Source of the DNA: Clostridium sp.
GTDB taxonomy: Bacteria > Bacillota > Clostridia > Oscillospirales > Acutalibacteraceae
DNA: 64,000 bases
Reading direction: 5' to 3'
Assembly: GCA_023663865.1 (NCBI GenBank)
Contig: JAMPGU010000005.1
Coordinates: forward strand, 21,564-85,563
Shown here one piece after another: positions 1-9,016 of this stretch. Within the stretch, counting starts at the first letter, position 1. Each line of letters opens with the position of its first letter. The notes under the pieces were generated by a model, which was not told the origin of the DNA, did no database searches, and saw nothing but the letters and a program-made list of their open reading frames with translations. Made by a program: the position numbers and the translations under genes.

Positions 1-28
1 ATTTATAGTTTAAATTATTGAGGTTTTT

Positions 29-1870
29 ATGAAAAAGGAAGTTGAAAAGCTACTGCAGTATGTTCAAAAGCCTGCCAGATATATTGGCGGTGAGCTGAAT
101 GCTGTTGTAAAGGATAAGGATAGCGTTGATTTACGCTATGCATTTTGTTTCCCTGATACATACGAGATTGGTATGAGCCATCTTGGTATGAAGATACTTT
201 ATGGTCTGGTTAATGAGCGGGACGATGCGTGGTGTGAGCGTGTATTTGCTCCTGATAATGATATGGAGGAGCAGCTGAGAAAAAACAATGTTCCGCTGTT
301 TGCACTGGAGAGCGGAGATTATATCAAGGATTTTGATATGATTGGCTTTACGCTTCAATATGAGCTCAGCTATACAAACGTGCTGAATATGCTTGACTTA
401 GCCGGTGTTCCTTTAAAAAGCTGTGACAGAAAGGAGCTTGCTCCTATTGTTTGCTTCGGAGGACCCTGCTGCTGTAATCCGGAGCCTGTAGCAGAATTCG
501 CTGATATTATCTTTCTCGGTGAGGGCGAAAACAGCACAAGCGAGGTTTTGGACTTATTAAAATACTGTAAGAATAATGGTTTATCAAAGCAGGATTTTCT
601 GTTAAAAGCAAAGGATATTACCGGTGTTTACGTGCCTGCATTTTATGTGGATACTTATAATGAGGACGGTACACTTCATGCATTAGCGCCAATACATAAT
701 GCTCCTGCAAGAATAAAAAAATCTATTGTTAAGGATATGGATAAGGTATATTATCCAAAAGAATTTGTTGTGCCTTATATCAATATTGTGCATGACAGAG
801 CAGTTGAGGAAATATTCAGAGGCTGTATTCGCGGCTGCAGATTTTGCCAGGCAGGTTTTATTTACAGACCTATCCGGGAAAAGAGTGTTGATACAATTAA
901 TAAGCAGTGCAAAGCTCTAATTGATTCCACAGGTTATGATGAAATTTCGCTTTGCTCTCTGTCCACAAGCGATCATAGTGAGGTCAATAAAATGCTGACC
1001 ACGCTGATTGATTGGACGGTTAAGGAAAATATCAACTTGTCACTTCCCAGCCTTAGGGTTGATAATTTTTCAGATGAGCTTGTTGAACAGCTTAATAAGG
1101 TTAGGCGCTCAGGCTTGACCTTTGCACCCGAGGCGGGAACGCAGAGATTGCGTGATGTAATTAATAAAAACGTTACGGAAGCTGAGGTTATCAATACCTG
1201 CACAAAGGCTTTTGATAACGGCTGGACCTCTGTCAAGCTGTACTTTATGATGGGTCTGCCTACAGAAACAATGGAGGATATTGAGGGAATCGCCAATCTG
1301 GGTATGCAGGTTATTCATGCTTTTTATAATAATCCCAATCGTCAGAAGGGAAGCGGTGTTCAGGTTTCAATATCCTGCGCCTCCTTCATTCCAAAGCCAT
1401 TTACCCCATTCCAGTGGGAGCCGGAGGATACAATGGAGTCCTTGAAGGCAAAGCAAAAGCATTTGCTTGAGTCAATTCCTTCTAAGAAAATTCGTGTATC
1501 TTATCACGAAACACCTACATCACTTCTTGAGGGTGTGCTGGCGCGCGGTGACAGACGTTTGTCAAAAGTAATTCTGAGAGCCTTTGAGCTGGGATGTAAA
1601 TTTGATTCCTGGGATGATCAGTTTAACTTTGATGCATGGATGCAGGCTTTTGAAGAAAATGATATTGATCCGCATTTTTATACGCACAGAAAACGAGAAT
1701 TTTCAGAGCTTTTACCTTGGGATCATCTTGATTTTGGTGTCAGCCGAAAATTCCTTGAAAATGAAAATAAGAAGGCGCATAAGGATACTACAACACCTCA
1801 TTGCAGAATTAAATGCGCAGGCTGCGGTGCGAATATGCTTAACGGAGGTAATTGCGATGCGAGAGGTTAG
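29..1870 (+). CDS. B12-binding-domain radical SAM protein (TIGR03960 type)
   Basis: A 613-residue protein that looks like a radical SAM enzyme with an N-terminal cobalamin-binding-like region and a central radical SAM barrel. The iron-sulfur cluster motif CxxxCxxC is visible at C266, C270 and C273, followed by QAGFIYRP, typical of the TIGR03960 family. The C-terminus has a second cysteine cluster (CRIKCAGCGANM). The start has a GAGG ribosome binding site just upstream. It overlaps the next gene by 14 nt, and in Clostridia the two are usually adjacent and probably act together. The substrate is unknown; an RNA or ribosome-related role is often inferred from linkage to ribosomal protein genes, as here with rplS. 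Family call firm, function not. Confidence 0.88.
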   Translation: MKKEVEKLLQYVQKPARYIGGELNAVVKDKDSVDLRYAFCFPDTYEIGMSHLGMKILYGLVNERDDAWCERVFAPDNDMEEQLRKNNVPLFALESGDYIKDFDMIGFTLQYELSYTNVLNMLDLAGVPLKSCDRKELAPIVCFGGPCCCNPEPVAEFADIIFLGEGENSTSEVLDLLKYCKNNGLSKQDFLLKAKDITGVYVPAFYVDTYNEDGTLHALAPIHNAPARIKKSIVKDMDKVYYPKEFVVPYINIVHDRAVEEIFRGCIRGCRFCQAGFIYRPIREKSVDTINKQCKALIDSTGYDEISLCSLSTSDHSEVNKMLTTLIDWTVKENINLSLPSLRVDNFSDELVEQLNKVRRSGLTFAPEAGTQRLRDVINKNVTEAEVINTCTKAFDNGWTSVKLYFMMGLPTETMEDIEGIANLGMQVIHAFYNNPNRQKGSGVQVSISCASFIPKPFTPFQWEPEDTMESLKAKQKHLLESIPSKKIRVSYHETPTSLLEGVLARGDRRLSKVILRAFELGCKFDSWDDQFNFDAWMQAFEENDIDPHFYTHRKREFSELLPWDHLDFGVSRKFLENENKKAHKDTTTPHCRIKCAGCGANMLNGGNCDARG

Positions 1871-2522
1871 ACTTCGTTTTTCAAAGGCAGGCAATTTAAA
1901 GTATATCAGCCATCTGGATATTAACCGAGCTATGGGCAGAGCACTTAAACGAGCACAAATTCCTTTGTGGTACACAGAAGGCTTTAATCCTCATCCGTAT
2001 ATGAGCTTTTCCTTGCCCCTGTCGCTTGGTGTTGAGAGCTTCTGCGAAAGTGTGGATATACGTCTGATTGAGGATATTTCCAATGATGAGATTAAAAGGC
2101 GAATGAATTTGGTACTGCCGGATAATCTTAAAATTCTGGATGTATATGATGACTTCAGAGATAACAGTGAAATTGTCTACAGCAACTATGTTTATAAATT
2201 CCAGTTTGACGATAACGAAACGGCGCTTGAAAAAATCAAAGCTGTTCTTGACAATGATGAAATTTTAGCTTTAAAGAAAGGCAAGCAGGGAAGAAAGAGA
2301 GTACTCAAGGAAACGGATATTAAAGCCTTTATTGATAAGTATAATATCTCTGTTCGTGAGGATGTAATTGTGCTTAACATAAGACTTTTTGCCGGTCCTG
2401 AAAAAAATCTGAATCCATCTCTTTTGTTTGATACAATCATCAGGCTTATTGATATGGATTTTATATGGAAAAGTATAAGCAGAATAAATTTGCTGGATAA
2501 AAATTACAAGGAATTTAAATAA
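1857..2522 (+). CDS. TIGR03936 family radical SAM-associated protein (DUF2344)
   Basis: A 221-residue protein beginning MREVRLRFSKAGNLKYISHL, the characteristic opening of the DUF2344/TIGR03936 family. An in-frame reading extends upstream to 1584, but the ATG at 1857 is preceded by AACGGAGG (1841-1848) and gives the family's usual N-terminus, so I chose it. It overlaps the radical SAM gene upstream by 14 nt, implying translational coupling and a shared role. The family has no cluster-binding cysteines of its own and is a partner of unknown function; in many Firmicutes the pair precedes ribosomal protein genes. Confidence 0.88.
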   Translation: MREVRLRFSKAGNLKYISHLDINRAMGRALKRAQIPLWYTEGFNPHPYMSFSLPLSLGVESFCESVDIRLIEDISNDEIKRRMNLVLPDNLKILDVYDDFRDNSEIVYSNYVYKFQFDDNETALEKIKAVLDNDEILALKKGKQGRKRVLKETDIKAFIDKYNISVREDVIVLNIRLFAGPEKNLNPSLLFDTIIRLIDMDFIWKSISRINLLDKNYKEFK

Positions 2523-2526
2523 ACAC

Positions 2527-2555
2527 TTGCTTTTTGAATATTATTGTGTTATTAT
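2527..2555 (+). promoter_or_regulatory. Predicted sigma-A promoter of rplS
   Basis: A -35 box TTGCTT at 2527-2532, a 17-nt spacer, and a -10 box TATTAT at 2550-2555 with an extended TGn element immediately before it. Its position just after the upstream gene and before the rplS leader supports it. Confidence 0.6.
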
Positions 2556-2571
2556 ATATCAGCATTTGTTC

Positions 2572-2620
2572 CGTTGTATCTCTTGCAACGAGCTTAAATG
2601 CCCAATGTGAGAGCATTTAA
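2572..2620 (+). promoter_or_regulatory. Structured 5' leader of rplS, candidate L19 autoregulatory leader
   Basis: Two hairpins lie in the 130-nt leader: CGTTG (2572-2576) pairing with CAACG (2586-2590), and an 8-bp perfect stem TTAAATGC (2594-2601) with GCATTTAA (2613-2620). A long structured leader before rplS fits the known L19 leader class of Firmicutes, but I could not match its consensus from memory, so the identity is an inference. Confidence 0.4.
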
Positions 2621-2692
2621 AAAGGATGGTCCGCTTTCAATTTCAGTTGATTTTGTTATGAACATCTCATAAATAATAAGGAGGAATTAAAA

Positions 2693-3037
2693 ATGGACGC
2701 ACTTAAATTAATCGAAAAAGACAGCACTAAGGCAGAATTACCAAAGTTTTCAATTGGTGATACAGTTAAGGTATCAGTTAACATTCGTGAGGGTTCTCGT
2801 GAAAGAATTCAGATGTTTGAGGGTACTGTAATTGCTATCAAGGGTTCCGGCATTGCTAAGACATTTACTGTTCGTCGTCTTTCCTATGGCGTTGGCGTTG
2901 AGAGAGTATTCCCAATGCATTCACCAAATGTTGTTGATGTACAGGTTATTCGTTCCGGTAAGGTTCGCCGTGCTAAGCTTTATTATCTTCGTGACCGTGT
3001 TGGTAAGGCAGCAAAGGTTAAGGAAAACATTCAGTAA
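2693..3037 (+). CDS. rplS: 50S ribosomal protein L19
   Basis: Ribosomal protein L19 of the large subunit, located at the 30S-50S interface. The 114-residue length is normal, and the sequence shows the family blocks [22 protein letters not shown] and [18 protein letters not shown]. The start is set by a strong AAGGAGGAATT ribosome binding site. It has its own promoter and leader upstream and a clear terminator downstream, so it is probably transcribed as a single gene. rbgA, an assembly factor for the large subunit, follows. Confidence 0.98.
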   Translation: MDALKLIEKDSTKAELPKFSIGDTVKVSVNIREGSRERIQMFEGTVIAIKGSGIAKTFTVRRLSYGVGVERVFPMHSPNVVDVQVIRSGKVRRAKLYYLRDRVGKAAKVKENIQ

Positions 3038-3050
3038 TTCAGTTACTGTA

Positions 3051-3083
3051 AAAGCCGCAGATTTTCTGCGGCTTTATTTTTTG
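3051..3083 (+). terminator. Rho-independent terminator after rplS
   Basis: Perfect 10-bp stem AAAGCCGCAG (3051-3060) with CTGCGGCTTT (3066-3075), ATTTT loop, followed by ATTTTTTG. Confidence 0.9.
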
Positions 3084-3133
3084 TTGTCTGTTGACAGAAT
3101 TGATGTTGATGAAATGTAAAAGCATTATCTGTC

Positions 3134-3162
3134 TTGCTTTTTCGATTTTCATAAAGTATAAT
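3134..3162 (+). promoter_or_regulatory. Predicted sigma-A promoter of rbgA
   Basis: TTGCTT at 3134-3139, 17-nt spacer, and a perfect TATAAT at 3157-3162, located between the rplS terminator and the rbgA start. Confidence 0.65.
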
Positions 3163-3189
3163 TGTTTTATAAATTACTGGGAGAAAAAT

Positions 3190-4053
3190 ATGGCTGATTT
3201 TCAAAAACAAACAGTTCAGTGGTTTCCGGGTCATATGGCCAAAACAAGACGAATTATTAAAGAAAGTCTTATTTTGGTTGATGGGGTTGTAGAGCTTATT
3301 GATGCTCGTATTCCTTACAGCTCCGCGAATCCTGAGCTTGATAGTATTATAAAGAATAAACCGAGAATTATTTTATTAAATAAATGTGACATTGCAGACA
3401 GTACTGCAACGAAGCTTTGGATTGATTATTATAAATCCAAAGGTATATATGCATTGCCTGTTGACTGCAGAACGGGCAAGGGCTTGAACCAGTTTATCCC
3501 AACTGTTAAGCAGGCACTTGCAAAAATAATTGAGCGTAATGAGAATAAAGGTATGTCCGGCAAGGCATTACGGCTTATGGTTGTCGGAATCCCAAATACC
3601 GGTAAGTCCTCTTTTATAAACAGAATGGCAGGCAACAGCAAGGCTAAGGTTGCAGATAAGGCCGGTGTTACAAGGCAGAATCAATGGTTTGCTGTTGGTA
3701 ATGGTATTGAGCTTTTGGATACCCCCGGAGTATTGTGGCCTAAATTTGATGACCCCGAAGTAGGGGACAAGCTTGCTTTTACGGGAGCTGTTAAGGATGA
3801 GGTAACAGATTTGGAAACGCTGTCCTGCAGACTGCTTGATGTACTTGCAGCAACACGTCCGCAAACAATACGGGATAGATATAAGCTTGATAGTATAGAC
3901 GGTATGCAGGGCTGGGAGATTCTAGAATTAATCGGTAAAAAACGAGGCTTTCTCATTAAAGGCGGAGAAATTAATTATGAACGCACTGCGGTTATGCTGT
4001 GTGATGAATTCAGAGGGGGAAAGCTTGGGAGAATTACTCTTGAGTTGCCATAA
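3190..4053 (+). CDS. rbgA: Ribosome biogenesis GTPase RbgA (YlqF)
   Basis: A 287-residue circularly permuted GTPase needed for late assembly of the 50S subunit. The permuted motif order is visible: G4 NKCD at residues 64-67, then G1 GIPNTGKSS around 133-141, then G3 DTPG at 177-180. An in-frame reading extends to 3091, but the ATG at 3190 gives the family N-terminus (MADFQKQTVQWFPGHMAK) and lies downstream of the predicted TATAAT at 3157, so it was chosen. rnhB starts 2 nt after the stop. The order rplS-rbgA-rnhB matches Bacillus subtilis. Confidence 0.95.
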   Translation: MADFQKQTVQWFPGHMAKTRRIIKESLILVDGVVELIDARIPYSSANPELDSIIKNKPRIILLNKCDIADSTATKLWIDYYKSKGIYALPVDCRTGKGLNQFIPTVKQALAKIIERNENKGMSGKALRLMVVGIPNTGKSSFINRMAGNSKAKVADKAGVTRQNQWFAVGNGIELLDTPGVLWPKFDDPEVGDKLAFTGAVKDEVTDLETLSCRLLDVLAATRPQTIRDRYKLDSIDGMQGWEILELIGKKRGFLIKGGEINYERTAVMLCDEFRGGKLGRITLELP

Positions 4054-4055
4054 TT

Positions 4056-4667
4056 ATGAACTGGTTAGAATATGAAAATGAAGCCTATAATGACGGCTTT
4101 GAAATTGTTTGTGGAATTGATGAGGCAGGAAGAGGTCCCCTTGCAGGTCCGGTTTATGCTGCCGCTGTAATTCTGCCCAAAGGCTATGTTGTCGAGGGTG
4201 TTAATGATTCAAAGAAACTGAGTGAAAAAAAGCGTGATGCGCTTTTTGATAAGGTTGTCAATGAATGTGTTGCTTACAGCGTTGGTATTGCAACTGAGCA
4301 GGAAATAGATGAAATAAATATTCTTCATGCAACCTTTCTTGCTATGCGAAGGGCGGTTGGCGGATTAAGTGTTAAGCCGGATATTGCACTTATCGACGGC
4401 AATAAAACCCCCGGACTTGATATTGAGCAAAGAGCGATTGTTAAGGGTGACGGCAAAAGTGCAAATATTGCTGCCGCTTCCATTATTGCCAAGGTATCAA
4501 GGGACAGGTATATGCTTGAAATGGCAGAGAAATACCCTGAATATCAATTTGAAAAGCACAAAGGTTATGGTACAAAGCTTCATTATAAAATGCTTGAAAA
4601 GTACGGCGCTTCGCCCATTCATCGTGTGACCTTCTTAAAAAAGTTTTATGAGCAGAAAGAAAAATAG
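4056..4667 (+). CDS. rnhB: Ribonuclease HII
   Basis: Endonuclease that removes RNA from RNA-DNA hybrids, including single ribonucleotides in DNA. 203 residues, normal for the family. The catalytic acids are visible: D22 and E23 in the GIDEAGRGPLAGP motif, D114 in LIDGN, and D150 in VSRDR. It starts 2 nt after rbgA and so is probably in the same transcript. Confidence 0.97.
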   Translation: MNWLEYENEAYNDGFEIVCGIDEAGRGPLAGPVYAAAVILPKGYVVEGVNDSKKLSEKKRDALFDKVVNECVAYSVGIATEQEIDEINILHATFLAMRRAVGGLSVKPDIALIDGNKTPGLDIEQRAIVKGDGKSANIAAASIIAKVSRDRYMLEMAEKYPEYQFEKHKGYGTKLHYKMLEKYGASPIHRVTFLKKFYEQKEK

Positions 4668-4766
4668 GAAAATGGATAAAATAACCAATGAAGAGGCATC
4701 AGAGAATTCTTTCACAGTAATCTGCTTTGAAAGAAAAAATCAAACAATATAACAATAAAATCAGCT

Positions 4767-5120
4767 ATGAATAATAAAGGAAAATTGTGGGAAATTGAGG
4801 CGGCAAAATTTCTCAGAAAAAATAAATATAAAATTATAGAAACAAACTACAGAAGCAGGTTTGGCGAGATTGATTTAATTGCAGTCAACAAAAATTATAT
4901 TTGTTTTGTAGAAGTTAAGCAGCGCAGTGTGAATTCCATTGCGGCACCTTGTGAGTTTGTTGACTACAATAAGCAGCAAAAAATAATTTCTACTGCAAAT
5001 ATGTATTTATCACTGAATGCTGTTTCTTTACAGCCGAGATTTGATGTTGTTGAGATATATACTGAAGATAATAAAATAAAATCAATAAAACATCTTGAAA
5101 ATGCTTTTGACTTAGTATAG
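4767..5120 (+). CDS. YraN family protein (UPF0102)
   Basis: A 117-residue member of the YraN/UPF0102 family with a predicted PD-(D/E)xK nuclease-like fold. The fold signature is visible as FGEIDLI (D36) followed by VEVK (E49, K51). The family is widespread and often placed next to rnhB, as here, but its biochemical role is not settled. The 99-nt gap after rnhB holds no terminator, so it is likely co-transcribed with rbgA and rnhB. Confidence 0.9.
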   Translation: MNNKGKLWEIEAAKFLRKNKYKIIETNYRSRFGEIDLIAVNKNYICFVEVKQRSVNSIAAPCEFVDYNKQQKIISTANMYLSLNAVSLQPRFDVVEIYTEDNKIKSIKHLENAFDLV

Positions 5121-5153
5121 AATATATGTGATTTTTATTTAGGAGATTTAATT

Positions 5154-6650
5154 ATGCTTTATACATCTACACGTGATAATTCAATAAGAGTTTCAGCTGC
5201 ACAGGCAATTGCGCAGGGTATAAGTGAAGAGGGCGGACTGTTTGTTCCTGTTGAGCTTCCGCAGTTTACTATTGATAAAATCAGTTCAATGGTATCTATG
5301 TCTTATATTGACAGAGCTAAAACTGTGCTCAAAGAGTTTTTAACTGACTTTACAGAGGAGGAGCTTAACTATTGTGTTGAGGGTGCATATGCTGCAGAAA
5401 AATTCTCTTCTTCCAAAATTGCCCCTACTGTAAATGTTGATGGCAATAAAAATATATTAGAGCTGTGGCACGGACCTACCTGTGCATTTAAGGATATGGC
5501 CTTGCAACTGCTTCCGTATCTTATGACTGTATCTGCAAAGAAAACAGCAGACGGCAAGACGATTGTTATTTTAGTTGCAACATCAGGTGATACCGGTAAG
5601 GCTGCCTTAGAAGGTTTTAAGAATGTTGAAAATACAAAAATCCTGGTTTTCTATCCTGTTGACGGTGTATCTCCTATGCAGAAACTGCAGATGACCACAC
5701 AGGAGGGGGATAATGTAGCTGTTTGTGCAATTAACGGAAACTTTGATGATGCACAAAGTGCTGTTAAATCCATCTTCACAAATGCTGATATTAAAGCTCA
5801 GCTTGCAGAAAAGAATATGATGTTCTCTTCCGCTAACTCAATTAACTGGGGCAGACTTGTACCGCAGATTGTTTATTATTTCTCAGCATATTGTGATATG
5901 ATTGAACTGGGTAATATTAAAGCAGGGGATGAAATGAATGTGGTTGTTCCTACAGGAAATTTCGGTAACATCCTTGCAGGCTACTATGCAAAAATGATGG
6001 GGCTTCCGATTAAGACACTTGTCTGTGCATCAAATTCAAATAATGTACTGACAGACTTTTTAAAGACAGGTACCTATGATAAGAACAGAGCTTTTTATAC
6101 AACGACTTCTCCGTCTATGGATATTCTTATTTCTTCCAATCTTGAGAGACTGCTTTATCATATGAGCGGTGAGGATGATCAGCTTATCGCAGAATTAATG
6201 AATAAGCTTTCAACAGAGGGTAAGTATACTGTATCTGATGAGCTGATTCGTAAAATTCAAAAGACCTTTGATGCAGGCTTTACCAGTGAAGAAAGTGTTG
6301 ATGATACAATTAAAGTGCATTTTGACAAATATAATTATCTTTGTGATACACACACTGCTGTCGCAGTTAAGGTTTACGATGAGTATGTAAAGTCAACCGG
6401 TGATGATATTCCTACTGTAATTGATTCCACCGCTTCTCCATACAAGTTTTCTGCCAGTGTTCTTAATGCCGTAGTTGATGGAAATGCACCTGAGCTTGAC
6501 GAATTTGAGATGGTTGACGAGCTTAATAAGATTACCGGTGCTGCTGTTCCAAAGCCTTTGGCATCACTCAAGGATAAGTCTGTGAGATTTAGTGATGTAT
6601 GTAACAAAGAGGATATGAGCCAAATGGTATTCAAACTTCTTAATTTATAA
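5154..6650 (+). CDS. thrC: Threonine synthase
   Basis: PLP enzyme converting O-phosphohomoserine to L-threonine. The 498-residue length and the N-terminus (MLYTSTRDN) fit the long type of threonine synthase. The PLP lysine is K113 in the CAFKDM motif, and the phosphate-binding ATSGDTGKAA loop is present. An AGGAG ribosome binding site precedes the ATG. It starts 33 nt after yraN and is followed by a strong terminator. No T-box or other riboswitch fits in the short upstream gap. Confidence 0.96.
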   Translation: MLYTSTRDNSIRVSAAQAIAQGISEEGGLFVPVELPQFTIDKISSMVSMSYIDRAKTVLKEFLTDFTEEELNYCVEGAYAAEKFSSSKIAPTVNVDGNKNILELWHGPTCAFKDMALQLLPYLMTVSAKKTADGKTIVILVATSGDTGKAALEGFKNVENTKILVFYPVDGVSPMQKLQMTTQEGDNVAVCAINGNFDDAQSAVKSIFTNADIKAQLAEKNMMFSSANSINWGRLVPQIVYYFSAYCDMIELGNIKAGDEMNVVVPTGNFGNILAGYYAKMMGLPIKTLVCASNSNNVLTDFLKTGTYDKNRAFYTTTSPSMDILISSNLERLLYHMSGEDDQLIAELMNKLSTEGKYTVSDELIRKIQKTFDAGFTSEESVDDTIKVHFDKYNYLCDTHTAVAVKVYDEYVKSTGDDIPTVIDSTASPYKFSASVLNAVVDGNAPELDEFEMVDELNKITGAAVPKPLASLKDKSVRFSDVCNKEDMSQMVFKLLNL

Positions 6651-6654
6651 GTTG

Positions 6655-6680
6655 AAAAGGCTCCTTTCGGAGCCTTTTTT
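6655..6680. terminator. Bidirectional terminator between thrC and the DUF1540 gene
   Basis: Stem AAAAGGCTCC (6655-6664) with GGAGCCTTTT, flanked by A-runs on the left and a T-run on the right. It can serve thrC on the plus strand and the convergent small gene on the minus strand. Confidence 0.9.
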
Positions 6681-6697
6681 CTATATCGTTATTATCG

Positions 6698-6868
6698 TTA
6701 TTGACAATTGCAATCGTCACAGCATTCAAAGGTTTTGCAGGCTGTATCGGAAACACTGGTTGCTGATGTGTCACCAACTCTTATATGACCGGCATTACAG
6801 TTATCTGATTTGTCGTGAAATTTGCAATTTTTTACTTCGCAAGAGATACCTTTAATTTCTTTATCCAT
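6698..6868 (-). CDS. DUF1540 domain small cysteine-rich protein
   Basis: A 56-residue protein with eight cysteines (C10, C15, C24, C44, C49, C50, C53, C55). The pattern of a CxxxxC pair, a further cysteine, an AGHIRVG-type block and a DTACKTF block is that of DUF1540, a small probable metal-binding domain of unknown function common in Clostridia. The ATG is preceded by GAAGGGAG (6878-6885), a good ribosome binding site. It is divergent from the metallophosphoesterase gene. A sequence matching the forespore sigma-G consensus lies just upstream (see separate entry), suggesting expression late in sporulation. Confidence 0.85.
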   Translation of the reverse strand: MDKEIKGISCEVKNCKFHDKSDNCNAGHIRVGDTSATSVSDTACKTFECCDDCNCQ

Positions 6869-6890
6869 TTTGTTTCACTCCCTTCACAAT

Positions 6891-6920
6891 TATTATGTGA
6901 AATACTTTTTTAATTATTCA
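6891..6920 (-). promoter_or_regulatory. Candidate sigma-G-type promoter of the DUF1540 gene
   Basis: On the minus strand, TGAATA (6915-6920), a 17-nt spacer (6898-6914) and CATAATA (6891-6897). This fits the Bacillus sigma-G pattern of a TGAATA-like -35 and CATwmTA -10 at 17-18 nt spacing. The predicted transcript would begin at about 6885, right at the ribosome binding site. Confidence 0.5.
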
Positions 6921-6930
6921 AGGAGATATT

Positions 6931-7617
6931 ATGTCACTGTTTGCTATTGCTGATACACACCTATCTTTTGGTACAAACAAGCCTATGGATTCTTTTGACG
7001 GCTGGCAGAATTATACTGAAAGACTTGTAAAAAATTGGAATCATGTTGTTACGGACGATGATATTGTTGTTATAGCCGGTGATATCAGCTGGGCAATGAA
7101 TTTTGAGGAATTAAAGCCGGATTTTGATTTTATAAATAAGCTTAACGGTAAAAAAATAATATCTAAGGGTAATCACGATTATTGGTGGAATACTATAACA
7201 AAAATTGATAAATTCATACAGGAAAATGATTATAAAACAATAAGTATTATGCATAACAATTCTTATAGATTTAAAGATTTTTCCGTCTGCGGCAGCCGCG
7301 GCTGGTTTTTTGATTCACAGGAGGAGCAGGATGAAAAGGTGCTGAAACGGGAAGTGAATCGTATAAAACTCTCATTAGACAGTGCAGATTGTGAAAATAA
7401 GATTGTTTTTCTTCATTATCCGCCCATAACAACAAACGGCAAATGCGACGAGATATTAAATCTTTTAAAAGATTATGGTATAAAAAAATGCTATTATGGG
7501 CATCTTCACGGTATGGCTGCGAGGTTTGCCGTTGATGATAATGTGGATGGTATTGATTTTAAATTAATTTCTGCTGACAGACTTAACTTTACACCATACT
7601 TAATCAATAAATTTTAA
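6931..7617 (+). CDS. Metallophosphoesterase
   Basis: A 228-residue calcineurin-like phosphoesterase. Metal-binding motifs are visible in order: DTH at residues 8-10, GDISW, GNHD at 80-83, a later FLHYPP block, and HLHG at 191-194. The GDISWAMNF and GNHDYWW forms resemble a bacterial COG1768-type subfamily. The substrate cannot be told from the sequence. The start has an AAGGAGATATT ribosome binding site. It stands alone between a divergent small gene and the tig promoter. Confidence 0.9.
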   Translation: MSLFAIADTHLSFGTNKPMDSFDGWQNYTERLVKNWNHVVTDDDIVVIAGDISWAMNFEELKPDFDFINKLNGKKIISKGNHDYWWNTITKIDKFIQENDYKTISIMHNNSYRFKDFSVCGSRGWFFDSQEEQDEKVLKREVNRIKLSLDSADCENKIVFLHYPPITTNGKCDEILNLLKDYGIKKCYYGHLHGMAARFAVDDNVDGIDFKLISADRLNFTPYLINKF

Positions 7618-7622
7618 AACAC

Positions 7623-7651
7623 TTGATATTATCCTTAATATATGTTATAAT
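7623..7651 (+). promoter_or_regulatory. Strong predicted sigma-A promoter of tig
   Basis: TTGATA (7623-7628), 17-nt spacer, perfect TATAAT (7646-7651) with an extended TGT element. One of the closest consensus matches in the window. Confidence 0.8.
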
Positions 7652-7704
7652 GCCACTTTGATGATTAGAAAAAATTAGAAAAATTTGTTAGGAGGACCAT
7701 TGTT

Positions 7705-8985
7705 ATGGCACTTAAGTCATCTAATAAAATTGATACTAATACCTATGAAATTGAAGTTACTGTTACTCCGGAAGTGTTTACTGAGGCTTGCAAATCTGCT
7801 TATATGAAGCAGAGAAAGTCTATTCAGCTTCCCGGCTTCCGTAAGGGTAAGGCAACACAGGGAATGGTAGAAAAAGTTTATGGTGAGGGCGCTTTCTTTG
7901 AAGAGGCTCTTGAAATCGTATACCCTGAAGCAGTAACTGCTGCAATTAATGAAGCTGAGCTCAGAACTGTTGATCAGCCATATGATCTTGAGGTTCCTGT
8001 AATGAGCAAGGCAGAGGGTGTTGAAATGAAAATGAAAGTCACAGTTTATCCTGAGGTTAAGCTGGGCGAGTATAAGGGCTTGAAGGCAGCTATGCTTCCA
8101 ACTGAGGCAACTGATGAGGATATAGATGCTGAGATTGAGAGCATGAGAGACAGAAATTCAAGACTTGTTTCTGTAGAGGATCGTGCTGCTGAGATGGGTG
8201 ATACCGCTGAAATCGACTTTGAAGGTTTTGTTGACGGTGTTGCTTTTGACGGCGGTAAGGGCGAAAATTATCCTCTTGAGCTGGGTTCAGGTTCATTTAT
8301 TCCCGGTTTTGAGGAGCAGGTTGCAGGTCATAAGATTGATGAGGAATTTGACGTAAATGTTACATTCCCTGAAGAATATGCTGCTGAGTTAGCCGGCAAG
8401 GATGCTGTATTTAAATGTAAAATTCATGAAATTAAGACAAAGGAAATGCCTGAGCTTGATGATGAATTTGTTAAGGATGTATCTGAATTTGATACACTTG
8501 ATGAATTAAAGGCTGATATTAAGAGCAAGATAAATGAAAAGAAGGCAGCTGAGGCAAAGACTGATTTTGAAAATCAGCTTATTGAGCAGATTGTTGAAAA
8601 TATGGAGTGTGAAGTTCCTGAGTGCATGTTTGAAAATAAGACTAATGAAATGATTCAGGATTACAGCTATAGACTTCAGATGCAGGGTATTGATCTTAAT
8701 ACATATCTCAGCTATCTTGGTCAGGATATGGATTCTTTCAAGCAGTCTTTCAGAACAGGTGCAGAAAATCAGGTTAAGGCTTCAATCGCTCTTGAAGCAA
8801 TTGTTGAGGCTGAAAAGCTTGATGCTACTGAAGAAGAGATTGATGCTGAGGTTGCAAAGCTTGCAGAGCAGTATCAGATGGATGCAGAGCAGATTAAAAA
8901 TGCTGTTCCTGCTGACCAGCTTGCTGCAGATATTAAGACAAAAAAGGCTGTTGAGCTTATTGTTAATTCTGCTGAAAAAGCATAA
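7705..8985 (+). CDS. tig: Trigger factor
   Basis: Ribosome-bound chaperone with peptidyl-prolyl isomerase activity that receives nascent chains. The 426-residue length is normal. The N-terminal ribosome-docking region carries the signature LPGFRKGKA at about residues 44-52, the FKBP-type domain lies at roughly 160-240 ([14 protein letters not shown] onward), and the C-terminal arm domain is acidic and lysine-rich. An AGGAGG ribosome binding site precedes it. It leads the tig-clpP-clpX-lon block. Confidence 0.97.
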   Translation: MALKSSNKIDTNTYEIEVTVTPEVFTEACKSAYMKQRKSIQLPGFRKGKATQGMVEKVYGEGAFFEEALEIVYPEAVTAAINEAELRTVDQPYDLEVPVMSKAEGVEMKMKVTVYPEVKLGEYKGLKAAMLPTEATDEDIDAEIESMRDRNSRLVSVEDRAAEMGDTAEIDFEGFVDGVAFDGGKGENYPLELGSGSFIPGFEEQVAGHKIDEEFDVNVTFPEEYAAELAGKDAVFKCKIHEIKTKEMPELDDEFVKDVSEFDTLDELKADIKSKINEKKAAEAKTDFENQLIEQIVENMECEVPECMFENKTNEMIQDYSYRLQMQGIDLNTYLSYLGQDMDSFKQSFRTGAENQVKASIALEAIVEAEKLDATEEEIDAEVAKLAEQYQMDAEQIKNAVPADQLAADIKTKKAVELIVNSAEKA

Positions 8986-9016
8986 TTTTAATTATTATTT
9001 AAGGATTGTGATTTAT

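Noticed and set aside
1584..1856. Upstream in-frame extension of the TIGR03936 gene
   Set aside because: It lies inside the radical SAM gene; the ATG at 1857 has a good ribosome binding site and the family N-terminus.
4672..4752. A 26-codon reading frame (starting MDKITNEE) between rnhB and yraN
   Set aside because: Only a weak ribosome binding site and no recognisable family; most likely chance in an AT-rich gap.
8690..9016. Upstream in-frame extension of clpP through the end of tig
   Set aside because: The leucine-rich translation is an off-frame reading of tig; ClpP begins at 9017.
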